Positions 47,614-56,855 of a stretch of DNA of 64,000 nucleotides are shown in pieces (the first letter of the stretch is position 1; every line of letters starts with the position of its first letter). The stretch is from the NCBI GenBank assembly GCA_013416405.1, contig JACCET010000008.1:1-64000 (forward strand), in the 5' to 3' direction. This DNA comes from Alcaligenaceae bacterium. Lineage in GTDB: Bacteria; Pseudomonadota; Gammaproteobacteria; Burkholderiales; Burkholderiaceae_B. A model generated the notes under the pieces. The model was not told the DNA's origin and did not search any database. It saw only the letters and a program-made list of their open reading frames with translations. The position numbers and the translations under genes were made by a program.

Positions 47614-47852
47614 AATCGAATCCTGCGTGTTCCTAGTCTGACGGCACCAAGGCCTGAATTCTATGGTTCGTGTTGTTTGCAGGAGGCCTGTTTGCTTGAT
47701 AAGTATCAATAGCAGGCGCTCTTGAATCTGCGATTATAACTAGAGTCATGCTTCAATGCATAAATAGCGCCTATCGGAACTTGCGGCCCTGCATCAGTCT
47801 GTTGAAAAAGCACCGAAAAAGGTTTGCATAAACACGCTACAATGACGACCCT

Positions 47853-47927
47853 GCGCCCGTAGTTCAATGGATAGAATGAGAGTTTCCGAAGCTCTTGATA
47901 CAGGTTCGATTCCTGTCGGGCGCGCCA
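47853..47927 (+). tRNA. tRNA-Arg (CCG)
   Basis: 75 nt including an encoded CCA. Acceptor arms GCGCCCG and CGGGCGC pair. The anticodon stem GAGTTTCCGAAGCTC gives CCG, and the T arm CAGGTTCGATTCCTG is standard. Confidence 0.95.
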
Positions 47928-47934
47928 CAAATTA

Positions 47935-47962
47935 AAAAAAGCAGCCTGCGGGCTGCTTTTTT
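47935..47962. terminator. Terminator after tRNA-Arg
   Basis: GCAGCC and GGCTGC around a 4-base loop, flanked by A and T runs that extend the stem, 7 bp after the tRNA. Confidence 0.8.
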
Positions 47963-48090
47963 GCGTTGTGCCCAAACGCTATGGTTCTGTGCTGACTGGC
48001 ATGTTTCCGAACATGCAAAAAAAATAGGATTTTCCAACTGTTTCAGACTACTATTATTTGTAAATAGAAAAACAATGAGGTGGACAAAGT

Positions 48091-49083
48091 ATGGCGAGCA
48101 CGCGTCTGCCGGGCCAAATGATGGTTGCTCGGAATCAGCGACTAAAGGATGCCTATGAGCAAGCCAAGTTTCAAAATTGGCTGCCGATAGACATCAACCA
48201 GATATCAGCGGGATCTTATTCGGGTTATATACAGATGCTCGAAAATGATGACGTGGCTGTATGTCGAGAGAGCCAGAACCGTGTCATTCACAAGCGCAGT
48301 GTTGTAGATCAGGAATCCTGCACTGTCTCCTTCTTTCGGAGCAAACAGTTCCTGAATGGATTTTCGGAGTATGCACCAGCCGAGGATTCGCTATTTTTTC
48401 TGCCTGCGGGCGCCGAAGTTGATATCCGTGTAGCGGCTGATGCAGAAACCGTCTATTTCCGTTTTAATCAGTCCGCGCTTTTACAGAAGGCGGCGGCAAT
48501 GGATCCGCCCCGGTGGGGTATTCCGCCAGCCAGCATCTTGTGTCTTGATCTGAATAACCTGAAATCGCTGGATAAATTCGTAGCATGCATTTTCCACCAG
48601 ATGCATCTCGATGAGCAGTCCAATTCAGTCAGTAGTAGCCAAGTGCTAAGCGACATGATCACGGAGCATGTACTGGTGGCGTTAAATTCCAGCAGCCTCA
48701 TCAGCGCCGAGAAAAGCGGCTTGCTGACGGCGCGGCGCCGAGCGAAACACACAGTTAACCGTGCCGTAGATTATGTAAAGGCACAGATCGAACAACATGT
48801 TTGCCCCAGTATTAGTGCCATCTGCACTGACCTGCAGCTATCAGAGCGCACATTGCAATACAGTTTCGGCGCGATACTGGATGTCTCGCCATATGCCTAC
48901 CTTCGCTATATGAGACTCAATGGCGCCAGGTTGGCGCTGGTGCAGGCCGATAGTGACAATATCACCATTACCCGAGTGGCAAATCATTGGCATTTCTTGC
49001 ACATGGGACGGTTTTCGAACGACTATCAGCAGATGTTTGGCGAGCTCCCCTCCGCGACGCTTCGTCGGGCGCTATACGCTTGA
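48091..49083 (+). CDS. AraC-family transcription regulator
   Basis: 330 aa. The N-terminal ligand or dimer domain is of the kind seen in EutR-like regulators. The C-terminal AraC helix-turn-helix pair has ICTDLQLSERTLQYSF and the second motif IAITRVANHWHFLHMGRFSNDYQQMFGELPS-like. It precedes the carbonic anhydrase and hydrolase genes in the same direction and may control them, but this is inference. Confidence 0.9.
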   Translation: MASTRLPGQMMVARNQRLKDAYEQAKFQNWLPIDINQISAGSYSGYIQMLENDDVAVCRESQNRVIHKRSVVDQESCTVSFFRSKQFLNGFSEYAPAEDSLFFLPAGAEVDIRVAADAETVYFRFNQSALLQKAAAMDPPRWGIPPASILCLDLNNLKSLDKFVACIFHQMHLDEQSNSVSSSQVLSDMITEHVLVALNSSSLISAEKSGLLTARRRAKHTVNRAVDYVKAQIEQHVCPSISAICTDLQLSERTLQYSFGAILDVSPYAYLRYMRLNGARLALVQADSDNITITRVANHWHFLHMGRFSNDYQQMFGELPSATLRRALYA

Positions 49084-49237
49084 GCAGACGCTGATTTTCT
49101 TCCTTTGCGGAAATCGGATAGCGGAACAGATGTTTTAGACATATCCTTTTTTATTCAGGCAGGAGTATTCATTGATTTATTGCTCCTGTGCGTGCACACC
49201 CCCAAATTCGAATAATGTCAAAACCAGGAGATAAATC

Positions 49238-49987
49238 ATGTGCGAACTATGCGTGCAGCGTGCCGTATTCAGCAATCAGCCTGCGTCACCTTCCAGGCGC
49301 GCCGCCCTTGGCATGATGGGTGCGCTTTCATTGATTGGTATGTCTGCAGCCGCCGGGGTTGCGCATGCAAAGTCGCCACCCAAACCGGAAAATGTGCTTA
49401 CCCCCGATCAGGCAATCAAGCGTTTGGTGGCGGGCAACGAACGATACATGTCGGGCAAGATCACAATTCGCAGCTTTGCCTCGACGCGTGCAGCCCTGGC
49501 CGGTGGGCAGAATCCCTATGCATCCATCTTAAGTTGTGCCGATTCGCGTGTCAGCCCGGAACTATGTTTTGACGAAGGCAGGGGCGATCTGTTCGTGGCG
49601 CGCGTGGCGGGCAACTACGTTACCAGTGATATTCTGGCCAGCCTGGAATATGGGGTTGCGGTTCTGAACACGCCACTTATCATGGTGCTGGGACACACCA
49701 GCTGCGGCGCGGTCAGTGCGGCCGTCAGTTCATATGAAAAGCAGGCCGAATTTCCCGGTCATATTAATAACATCGTCACTGAGCTGATGCCTGCGGTGCG
49801 TACCGCAGCGGCCGGGTCGCATCAGGGCACACTGGTGCAGGCAGCCACCATTGAAAATATCAAGCAGAACGTACAGCGATTGCAAGAAGCCACGCCAATA
49901 CTGAGCAGAGCGGTTCAGGCTGGCAAGGTCAAGGTCGTGGGTGGTGTCTATCATCTGGACACAGGCAAGGTGGAACTCGTCGTGTAA
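49238..49987 (+). CDS. Exported beta-carbonic anhydrase
   Basis: 249 aa. A Tat-type signal (SRRAALGMMGALSLIGM, ending VAHA at 44) leads to a beta-class core. Zinc and active-site residues are Cys100, Asp102, Arg104 (SCADSR) and His153, Cys156 (LGHTSCG). It interconverts CO2 and bicarbonate in the periplasm. AGGAG precedes ATG. Confidence 0.93.
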   Translation: MCELCVQRAVFSNQPASPSRRAALGMMGALSLIGMSAAAGVAHAKSPPKPENVLTPDQAIKRLVAGNERYMSGKITIRSFASTRAALAGGQNPYASILSCADSRVSPELCFDEGRGDLFVARVAGNYVTSDILASLEYGVAVLNTPLIMVLGHTSCGAVSAAVSSYEKQAEFPGHINNIVTELMPAVRTAAAGSHQGTLVQAATIENIKQNVQRLQEATPILSRAVQAGKVKVVGGVYHLDTGKVELVV

Positions 49988-50043
49988 GCAATATGAAAAC
50001 AGAAACTCGTAGGCAAACACACGGAGCAGAAGGCGGAAATTCA

Positions 50044-52101
50044 ATGGCTTCGCCGTTGCGGCGCCGGATGCTGCAGGCTGCGCTGGCTGGATCATTGGGC
50101 GTTCCGCTTATTGGTTGTAGTGGCTCCGATGGTTCAGGCGATACGGACTACACCTCTACTATCGGCGATGCCCGTGCGGCCATCCTTCAGGCCATGGCCG
50201 AGTCCGATACTTCTTCCGTGTCGGTGGCGCTGGTCGATGATGGTCATATTGTCTGGCAGGAAGCGTTTGGGGTGATTGACCGAGTCAGCAATGTGCCGGC
50301 TGGCATCGATACCCTTTACAACATTGGTTCAGTCAGCAAGATGTTCGTGGCGACTGCCGTCATGATTCTGGTCGATCGCGGCCTGGTCGATCTGGATGCC
50401 CCTATAACTGCTTATATACGCGACTTCCGTATGCTGTCACCGGCATATTCCAAAATAACGGCGCGCATGCTGCTCAGCCATTCATCGGGTTTTCCAGGCT
50501 CAAACTACCAGAATATCTTTACGTTCAGGCCTCTGCACGGGTACGCCCGCAACACGCAATCCTTGTTGGCGGAAATGCACTTGAAGCATGAGCCAGGTGA
50601 GCTGGCTGTGTATTGCAACGATGGATTTACCATTGCTGAACGCCTGGTCGAGGAAGTCAGTGGTAAAGCGTACGCAAGATTCATTACCGACGAGATCTTG
50701 TCTCCATTGAAGATGATGCTCAGCCGTTTTCCGCTGGAGCATTATCCGGTGGGCAGCTTTGCTCATCCGCATTTGAATGGCAAAAAGCAGGGGCAGGAGT
50801 TCGTGCAGGCCTTTGGTACGGGTGGACTAAGCAGCACGCCAACGGAGATGATGCGCTTTGCGATGATGTTCATCAACGATGGCGAGCTGGACGGCCAGCG
50901 TGTTCTTTCGCGGGCCTCCGTCAACGAAATGGGCAGCGATCAGACAGTCAACTTGATTCTCAATCCCATGCCTGCCTGGAAATGGGGGTTGGGCTGGGAC
51001 GGCGTCGAGCAGCCAGGGCTGCGTGAAGCCGGGTTTGCTTGCTGGCAGAAGAATGGGGGTACCGCCTTCTATGGCAGTGATTTCTTCGTCCTGCCCGCTG
51101 AAAAATTGGCGGTGATGATCACCGGCACTTCATTAAGTTATGGGTCGGCGAAGTTGGCTGAGCGCATACTGTTGCATGCTTTGCGTGACAAGCATAGTAT
51201 TTCGGCGGTGCCCGTCGTCTTGCCATTGGCGCCACCGCCAGTAGTGCCCGCCAGCGATGCGAAGCTGCATGAGCTGGAAGGTTATTACGCCAGTTCAGAA
51301 GGCGTCATGAAAATTGTGCGGGGTGGCGATGGTTCATTGTCTTTGCTTGTCTGGGGCGCCGGGCAATGGAATGTGATGGCGAGCGGACTGCAATTGCGCA
51401 GCGATGGGTGGTTTGCAGCCGATGATGCACAACGTTCCTATCGCGGAAGTAACATCGGTCCTTATCGTTATCTTATGGCGCGCTCGCCAGGCGGCTACGG
51501 CCATTATCTGACTTCGCTTCCCTTTGCCCAGAGTGTGCAGAAAGCGTCGCCAATTTCACCAGCCTGGCAGTCACGCCTGGGGCGTACGTGGGTGCTGGTC
51601 AATGACGACGAGTCTTCGGTAGAGTTGAGCCTTGGGAGTCCTTTGGTAACTTTGGAAGCTATTCCCGAATTGCCGGGCTATGTTCAAATCGATGGCCGGC
51701 AGCCTCTCATGCCCGATGACGATATGCGTACCCGTCACTTTCTGAAAATCCCGGTCAACTTTGGGCGTGACCTCAATGAGTTGATAGTCCAGCACCAGTC
51801 TGACGGAGAGTGGTTGCTGTTCGGAGGTTATCGATATCGACCGGTGAGTTCGGTTCCATCGGTTGGTGTTGGCATGCATGCCGTGCGGCTTGATACACAA
51901 GGGAATGCACAATGCCTGCGTTTGACTGGCGCGTCTTCCGTGCAGATTGCCGGTTCGCGTGCGTGGCGCTTATATGACGAGCAATGGAATTCATTGGCAG
52001 CCGGTGACGGTGAAGGCAATGCCAATCTAACAGTCGGTGCGGTTTTTTATGCGATGCTCTTTGGTGAACCCAATAGCCAGGCGTTGGTGACGCTGGCATA
52101 A
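50044..52101 (+). CDS. Lipoprotein serine hydrolase of the beta-lactamase/class C fold
   Basis: 685 aa from ATG 50044 (GGCGG upstream; ATG 49993 would add 17 residues). The N-terminus has twin arginines (PLRRRML) and a lipobox LIGC (Cys25). SVSK (Ser96-Lys99) and YCN (Tyr190-Asn192) are the class C catalytic motifs. About 250 residues beyond the hydrolase domain are of unknown function. The substrate cannot be named; peptidase or esterase activity is as likely as beta-lactamase. Confidence 0.88.
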   Translation: MASPLRRRMLQAALAGSLGVPLIGCSGSDGSGDTDYTSTIGDARAAILQAMAESDTSSVSVALVDDGHIVWQEAFGVIDRVSNVPAGIDTLYNIGSVSKMFVATAVMILVDRGLVDLDAPITAYIRDFRMLSPAYSKITARMLLSHSSGFPGSNYQNIFTFRPLHGYARNTQSLLAEMHLKHEPGELAVYCNDGFTIAERLVEEVSGKAYARFITDEILSPLKMMLSRFPLEHYPVGSFAHPHLNGKKQGQEFVQAFGTGGLSSTPTEMMRFAMMFINDGELDGQRVLSRASVNEMGSDQTVNLILNPMPAWKWGLGWDGVEQPGLREAGFACWQKNGGTAFYGSDFFVLPAEKLAVMITGTSLSYGSAKLAERILLHALRDKHSISAVPVVLPLAPPPVVPASDAKLHELEGYYASSEGVMKIVRGGDGSLSLLVWGAGQWNVMASGLQLRSDGWFAADDAQRSYRGSNIGPYRYLMARSPGGYGHYLTSLPFAQSVQKASPISPAWQSRLGRTWVLVNDDESSVELSLGSPLVTLEAIPELPGYVQIDGRQPLMPDDDMRTRHFLKIPVNFGRDLNELIVQHQSDGEWLLFGGYRYRPVSSVPSVGVGMHAVRLDTQGNAQCLRLTGASSVQIAGSRAWRLYDEQWNSLAAGDGEGNANLTVGAVFYAMLFGEPNSQALVTLA

Positions 52102-52134
52102 AGCGTGGCCCGGCCGTAGCCGGGTGCCACCGCT
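52102..52134. terminator. Hairpin between hydrolase and mntP genes
   Basis: The core arms CCGGC (52110-52114) and GCCGG (52119-52123), extended by GTGGC with GCCAC past a one-base bulge, lie right after the hydrolase stop between converging genes. There is no T run. Confidence 0.4.
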
Positions 52135-52225
52135 ATCTATTACAGGCTAGCCTGTTGTTTGCGGGCTGCTGGCCAGCACCTTTTCAGCGCACAAGTCGGC
52201 AGCCCCATCGATGGGCTCTTCAGTC

Positions 52226-52795
52226 TTATACGGCAACGGAAAGGTGCTCGTACAAAATGGCGGTGCCTATACCTATCAGGGCCAGGCCGCCCAATACCTC
52301 AGCCCATCTGCCAGCTATCACCCCGATGATCCTGCCGACCATGACGCCCAGCGTCACCATGACCAGAGTAGCAACCCCTATGGCGGCAGCCGTAATGAGT
52401 ATGTTGTTGTCTATGAAAGCCAGACTGACGCCAACCGCCATGGCGTCAATACTGGTGGCAAAGCCTGTTGCGGCCAGGATCCAAAATGAATGGCGAATGA
52501 CTTGTGTTTCTACTTCCTGCTCGTTCTTCAGGCCGTTGCGTATCATCATGCAGCCCAGAACCAGCAGCATACAGAAGGCGATCCAGTGATCCCATTCAGA
52601 CACGAACTCAGCGGCAATTGATCCCATGGCCCAGCCCACCAGGGGGGTGAGGGCTTCGATAACGCCAAATATCAGGCCGGTTCGGATAGCTTCTGAAAAT
52701 CGGGGTTTACGTAGCGCGGCCCCCTTGCTTACGGCGGCGGCAAACGCGTCTGTGGACATGGCCAGCGCAAGAATCAGCGTGGACAAAAAAGTCAT
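52226..52795 (-). CDS. mntP: Manganese exporter MntP
   Basis: 189 aa from ATG 52793-52795. About six membrane helices; [16 protein letters not shown] and [14 protein letters not shown] hold the two conserved Asp pairs of MntP. It removes excess Mn2+. The upstream Mn2+ riboswitch agrees with this. The open frame before the ATG runs through the riboswitch and is not coding. Confidence 0.95.
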   Translation of the reverse strand: MTFLSTLILALAMSTDAFAAAVSKGAALRKPRFSEAIRTGLIFGVIEALTPLVGWAMGSIAAEFVSEWDHWIAFCMLLVLGCMMIRNGLKNEQEVETQVIRHSFWILAATGFATSIDAMAVGVSLAFIDNNILITAAAIGVATLVMVTLGVMVGRIIGVIAGRWAEVLGGLALIGIGTAILYEHLSVAV

Positions 52796-52864
52796 GTGTG
52801 GAAATTCCAGCCGGGCGACGCATGGATACCCACATGCGGCCCGGCGGCGCATACAGGTATCTAT

Positions 52865-52966
52865 GGTCTCGCCATGCCTTGCGGCCGGTTGCGCCATGGC
52901 TGATAAGCCAAGTATGTTGACGCAGCCCTTCCGTCAGTGAACGGAAGCAGGCTACTCCCCAAAGAG
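52865..52966 (-). promoter_or_regulatory. Mn2+ (yybP-ykoY) riboswitch upstream of mntP
   Basis: Read on the minus strand, TTTGGGGAGTAGCC (start), GTCAACATACTTGG (52908-52921) and GGCGAGACC (52865-52873) are the conserved blocks of this RNA, in the right order. It ends 69 bp before mntP, leaving room for an expression platform. The family senses Mn2+ and turns on export when it is high. Confidence 0.9.
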
Positions 52967-52994
52967 AAGGCCAGATTGTACCCCAGGCTTGCGC

Positions 52995-54560
52995 TCAGGG
53001 CTTCAATGCGCGATGGAAGCGAGCCACGTAACTGTCGAAGTCTTCGGTGTCGCCGTCTTCGAGCTGCTTTTGCTCTGCAAATGATTCCTGTGCGATGTGT
53101 GCGTATTCGTGCTGCTGGTCATCGCTTAGCGGACTGGCGCGTAGTGCTTCGCGGTGCCGCAGACTTTGCTGCAAGGTGTATTCGTGCAGGCCCACGCCTT
53201 GATCGCGCATGTCGGCCAGCAGGATGGCAGAAGGGGTCAGCTTGCTGTCGGTCAGCTTGGCCTGCTGTCCTGAAACCGCCTGTACGTAGCGGTTGCCGCT
53301 GTCCAGCGCCTGATCCAGTAATTGGGCATAGGGGACGATGCGCTCTATGAGCTCTGTGCCCCAGTCAGCCAGCGATATGCTTTGCTGGTCTTTGATCAAC
53401 GTCAGCCCAGGCTTGCGCCCTTCTTTGACGACGGTGCCAAAGTTGTTGTGGCTGTCGGTGCAAAAGCCATTGTTCGCGAAGATATCGCTGGGCTCGATGG
53501 CACAGAACAGCAGGAAGGCATCCATGAACCGGCTGGTGTCGGCTGAAATGCCTATGGGTGATTGCGGATCTATATCCAGGCAGCGCACTTCTATGTATTG
53601 CACGCCACGTTCGGCCAGTGCCGTGGCGGGTCGTTCGCCCCGACCCGTGGTGCGCTTGGGGCGAATATTGGAGTAGTACTCGTTTTCTATCTGGATGATA
53701 TTGGTATTCAGCTGTATCCATTCCCCATTGCGATGCGTGCCGATGGCTTCGTAATCAGGCCATGGCGTGGTCACGGCAGAATGCATGCGGCTTAGGAAAG
53801 TATCCAGGTCGTTATAGCAAAGCTGCAGTTCCGACTGTGCCTTGTTGCTCTGATAGCCCAGGTCGCTCATGCGCAGGCTGGTGGCGTAAGGCAGATACAG
53901 GGTAGTGGCGTCGAACTCTTGCAGATATTGCCCTGCGTTCTGAAGAAAGTCTTTGGACATGGCGGGCGAGGCGCCAAACAGGTACATCAGCAGCCATGAG
54001 TAACGCGTGAAATTGCGTATCTGGGCCAGATATCCTTCAGATCGGCGCTGTTCTGGCGTTGCGCTGGTGGTATCCAGCAGCTCCCACAATTGATCTGGCA
54101 AGGAGTAGTTGTAATGCACGCCCGCTATGCATTGCATGGCTTTGCCGTAACGTTCGGCCAGGCCACGGCGATACACATGCTTGAGCATGCCGGTGTTGGA
54201 TGTGCCGTACCAGGCAATAGGGATATCGGCTTCGGGCGGAAGGCTGGCCGGAGCCGATTGATTCCAGATAAGCTCGCCCTGAAGATGCTGCGCCACAAAA
54301 CGATGGGTTTGCTCAAGCTCGCCAAGCAGGCTTTCGGTAGAATCGTGTGTGCCTGTGATCAGTTCCAGCAGTGCTTCGGAATAGTCGGTGGTGATGCGCG
54401 GATTGGTCAGCGCTGAACCCAATGCCGTCGGATGCGGTGTTTGGGCCAGTCTGCCGTGTTCGTCGACCCGCAAACCTTCTTTTTCAATACCGCGCAATAT
54501 TCCCTTTAGCGTAGACGGATATTGGCCGAGCAGGGACAGGCGTGGGTGGCTGGATGTCAT
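52995..54560 (-). CDS. gshA: Glutamate-cysteine ligase
   Basis: 521 aa, the size of the E. coli type. RGIEKEGLRVDEHGRL, TTDYSEALLELIT and GVHYNYSLPDQLW are typical. YIEVRCLDIDPQSPIGIS matches the active-site region. It makes gamma-glutamylcysteine for glutathione. Confidence 0.96.
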   Translation of the reverse strand: MTSSHPRLSLLGQYPSTLKGILRGIEKEGLRVDEHGRLAQTPHPTALGSALTNPRITTDYSEALLELITGTHDSTESLLGELEQTHRFVAQHLQGELIWNQSAPASLPPEADIPIAWYGTSNTGMLKHVYRRGLAERYGKAMQCIAGVHYNYSLPDQLWELLDTTSATPEQRRSEGYLAQIRNFTRYSWLLMYLFGASPAMSKDFLQNAGQYLQEFDATTLYLPYATSLRMSDLGYQSNKAQSELQLCYNDLDTFLSRMHSAVTTPWPDYEAIGTHRNGEWIQLNTNIIQIENEYYSNIRPKRTTGRGERPATALAERGVQYIEVRCLDIDPQSPIGISADTSRFMDAFLLFCAIEPSDIFANNGFCTDSHNNFGTVVKEGRKPGLTLIKDQQSISLADWGTELIERIVPYAQLLDQALDSGNRYVQAVSGQQAKLTDSKLTPSAILLADMRDQGVGLHEYTLQQSLRHREALRASPLSDDQQHEYAHIAQESFAEQKQLEDGDTEDFDSYVARFHRALKP

Positions 54561-54610
54561 TACGGGATATCTTTAAAGAAGTTTTTATAGCTGGCGATTT
54601 TACCTGAGGT

Positions 54611-55126
54611 ATGGCTTTGATACGTGTTGCTTTGATATTGCTTGTGTCGCTGTTTTTGGCGGCCTGTTCCCCTGACTATAACTGGCGCCAGGTCTCGGTG
54701 GGCGAGGGCGCTGTCATGGCGTTTTTCCCTGATAAACCTGTAACCCAGTCGCGTACGCTGCAGTTCTCTGGCCACGATATTGAGTTTGCGCTGACCAGTG
54801 CCAAGGTTGGCGACTCGCTGTTTACCGTTGCCTACGCACCTTTGCCGGTTGCAGTGCGCAACGATGAGGCCCTGAGCCGCGAGTTTGCAAAGGCGGTCAT
54901 GCAGTCGCTTTACCGCAATATGGGGGTGGACGAACCCGATCCCCTGCCGACGCTGGGAGCATCTTTTGCCATAAACGGCAAGGCGCCGCAAGGCGACATG
55001 CGTTTGCAGGCAACGGTTTGGCTGAGCCGAGGAGTCCTGGTTGAAGGGCTGGTGATGGCTACGCCTGATGCGTTTCCTGAGCCTCAGGCTGAACAGTTTT
55101 TTCAAGGCTTGGAAGTGGCTCGGTAA
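54611..55126 (+). CDS. Small lipoprotein of unknown function
   Basis: 171 aa. The lipobox LAAC places the lipid cysteine at residue 19 (MALIRVALILLVSLFLAAC). The mature part is a small mixed domain (YNWRQVSVGEGAVMAFFPDKPVTQSR) that I cannot name. Its last 68 bp overlap the converging LuxR-type gene. Confidence 0.8.
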   Translation: MALIRVALILLVSLFLAACSPDYNWRQVSVGEGAVMAFFPDKPVTQSRTLQFSGHDIEFALTSAKVGDSLFTVAYAPLPVAVRNDEALSREFAKAVMQSLYRNMGVDEPDPLPTLGASFAINGKAPQGDMRLQATVWLSRGVLVEGLVMATPDAFPEPQAEQFFQGLEVAR

Positions 55127-55325
55127 GTGCGGGCAGCAACCCCGCCCGGAGCACCGTGGTAATGGCGGCTTGCCGGCCGTGTACGCCCAGTTTGCGGCAC
55201 GCATTGGTTACGTGGAAATTGATGGTTCTTTCGGAAAGGCCCAGAATAGCGCCCATTTCCCAACTGGTTTTGCCGATGGCAGCCCAGTGCAGGCAGGTCA
55301 GTTCCCGTTCTGTCAGCGGTTTCAT
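55059..55325 (-). CDS. Stand-alone LuxR-type helix-turn-helix protein
   Basis: 88 aa from ATG 55323-55325 (AGGAA 5 bases upstream). LTERELTCLHWAAIGKTSWEMGAILGLSERTINFHVTNACRKLGVHGRQAAI is a LuxR C-terminal DNA-binding domain with no sensor part. An open frame upstream (to 55574) carries no recognisable domain. It overlaps the lipoprotein gene by 68 bp at their converging ends. Confidence 0.75.
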   Translation of the reverse strand: MKPLTERELTCLHWAAIGKTSWEMGAILGLSERTINFHVTNACRKLGVHGRQAAITTVLRAGLLPALTEPLPSLEKTVQPEAQETHQA

Positions 55326-55496
55326 ATAAGTTCCTAGTACGTGGTCTTTCGGATTATCGGGGCAATAATTTCTAATTACATTAATCTGTAATAAATGTAT
55401 CCAATATTTTCTGCCATAAGATCTGTTCTTGTTCAAAAAGGGGATCTTTCTCGCCGGGTTGATCTCTGTCAGGGTGGTGGCACAGGGTAGGAGTGG

Positions 55497-55502
55497 TAAA
55501 AT
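55497..55502 (+). promoter_or_regulatory. Candidate -10 box for metX
   Basis: TAAAAT lies 14 bp before the first paired base of the riboswitch, which would start the RNA just ahead of it. No good -35 box is seen. Confidence 0.35.
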
Positions 55503-55515
55503 TCTTGTCTTACAC

Positions 55516-55570
55516 AGCGCCGATTTGCTTGATCTGCTTGCGGGCGCCTCATAAATCCAGCTAAAGAGGT
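55516..55570 (+). promoter_or_regulatory. SAM-II type riboswitch upstream of metX
   Basis: P1 arms GCGCC (55517-55521) and GGCGC (55543-55547) pair. GATTT (55522-55526) in the loop pairs with AAATC (55553-55557), as in the SAM-II pseudoknot. The 3' end ATAAATCCAGCTAAAGAGG closely follows the SAM-II consensus (ATAAATGTAGCTAAAAAGG in the metX example I recall). The AGAGG ribosome site lies inside this 3' strand, so SAM binding would hide it. The metX ATG is 4 bp further on. Confidence 0.85.
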
Positions 55571-55574
55571 CCAT

Positions 55575-56855
55575 ATGGCCGAACTATCCGTACCCGATAC
55601 ATCTTCAACCGTTTCAGCTGCAACAACGCCCGCTTTGGCGCCTGATGCCATATCTTATGGCTCGCCTTATGGCTCGCCGAATGGCTCGGTAGGCCTTGTT
55701 TCCCCGCAATTCATTTCGTTTACAGAACCGCTTGCGCTAACCAGCGGCCAGGTGCTGCCCAGCTACGAACTCGCGGTGGAAACCTACGGTGCGCTCAATG
55801 AGCAGCGCAATAATGCCGTTCTGGTCTGCCATGCACTCAATGCCTCGCACCATGTTGCGGGCATGGCCGCCGACAATCCCAAGGATATAGGCTGGTGGGA
55901 CAACATGGTGGGGCCGGGCAAGGCGTTGGATACCGACCGTTTTTTTGTGATCGGTGTGAATAACATCGGCTCTTGTTTTGGCTCTACCGGGCCAGCCAGC
56001 ATCAATCCGGAAACAGGCCAGCCCTGGGGGGCGGCTTTTCCCATGCTTACCGTCGAGGACTGGGTTCGGGCCCAGGCGCGCCTGGCCGACTATTTCCAGA
56101 TAGAAAAATTTGCCGCCGTCATGGGTGGTTCGCTGGGCGGGATGCAGGCGCTGAGCTGGGCCATTACCTGCCCCGATCGCGTCGAGCATTGCATAGTCAT
56201 TGCCAGCACGCCGCGCCTGTCGGCTCAGAACATTGGCTTCAACGAAGTGGCGCGACGATCCATCATCAGCGATCCGGGTTTCAAGGGCGGCGATTATTAC
56301 GCCCACAATACGGTGCCCAAAGACGGGCTGTCTGTGGCACGCATGGTCGGGCATATCACCTATCTGTCGGATGACGACATGGCTGCCAAGTTTGGCCGAA
56401 CGCAGCGCGCGCCCGCAGATAATGGCGAGTTCCACTATGGCTATGGGGTAGAGTTCGAGGTTGAGTCCTATCTGCGCTATCAGGGCGAGAAATTTTCAAC
56501 TTACTTTGATGCCAATACTTATTTGCTGACCACCCGCGCATTGGATTATTTTGATCCTTCGCGCAATCACGGGGGCGATCTTGCGCGAGCCTTGCAAGAC
56601 GTCAAGGCGGGGTTTTTGCTGGTGTCCTTCAGTACCGACTGGCGTTTTCCACCCGAGCGCTCGCATGAAATTGTCCGTGCCTTGCTCAAGAATCAGGTGC
56701 CCGTCACCTATGCCGAAATCAATGCGCCGCACGGACACGACGCTTTCTTGCTGGATGATCCCCGCTATCATGCGGTGGTTCAGGGTTATTACGACAGGAT
56801 TGCGGCCAATCTGGGTCTGGGCGAGCGTCAACATACAACGGGAGTGCTGGCATGA
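55575..56855 (+). CDS. metX: Homoserine O-acyltransferase MetX
   Basis: 426 aa, alpha/beta-hydrolase fold. The nucleophile is Ser186 in [28 protein letters not shown] and the closing His ([13 protein letters not shown]) are standard. An N-terminal tail of about 45 residues holds a short repeat ([12 protein letters not shown]). MetX enzymes acylate homoserine with acetyl- or succinyl-CoA; which one is used here is open. The gene overlaps metW by 4 bp. Confidence 0.95.
   Translation: MAELSVPDTSSTVSAATTPALAPDAISYGSPYGSPNGSVGLVSPQFISFTEPLALTSGQVLPSYELAVETYGALNEQRNNAVLVCHALNASHHVAGMAADNPKDIGWWDNMVGPGKALDTDRFFVIGVNNIGSCFGSTGPASINPETGQPWGAAFPMLTVEDWVRAQARLADYFQIEKFAAVMGGSLGGMQALSWAITCPDRVEHCIVIASTPRLSAQNIGFNEVARRSIISDPGFKGGDYYAHNTVPKDGLSVARMVGHITYLSDDDMAAKFGRTQRAPADNGEFHYGYGVEFEVESYLRYQGEKFSTYFDANTYLLTTRALDYFDPSRNHGGDLARALQDVKAGFLLVSFSTDWRFPPERSHEIVRALLKNQVPVTYAEINAPHGHDAFLLDDPRYHAVVQGYYDRIAANLGLGERQHTTGVLA

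Noticed and set aside
52796-52897. N-terminal extension of MntP
   Set aside because: This stretch contains the Mn2+ riboswitch and its expression platform; the MntP fold begins at [11 protein letters not shown].
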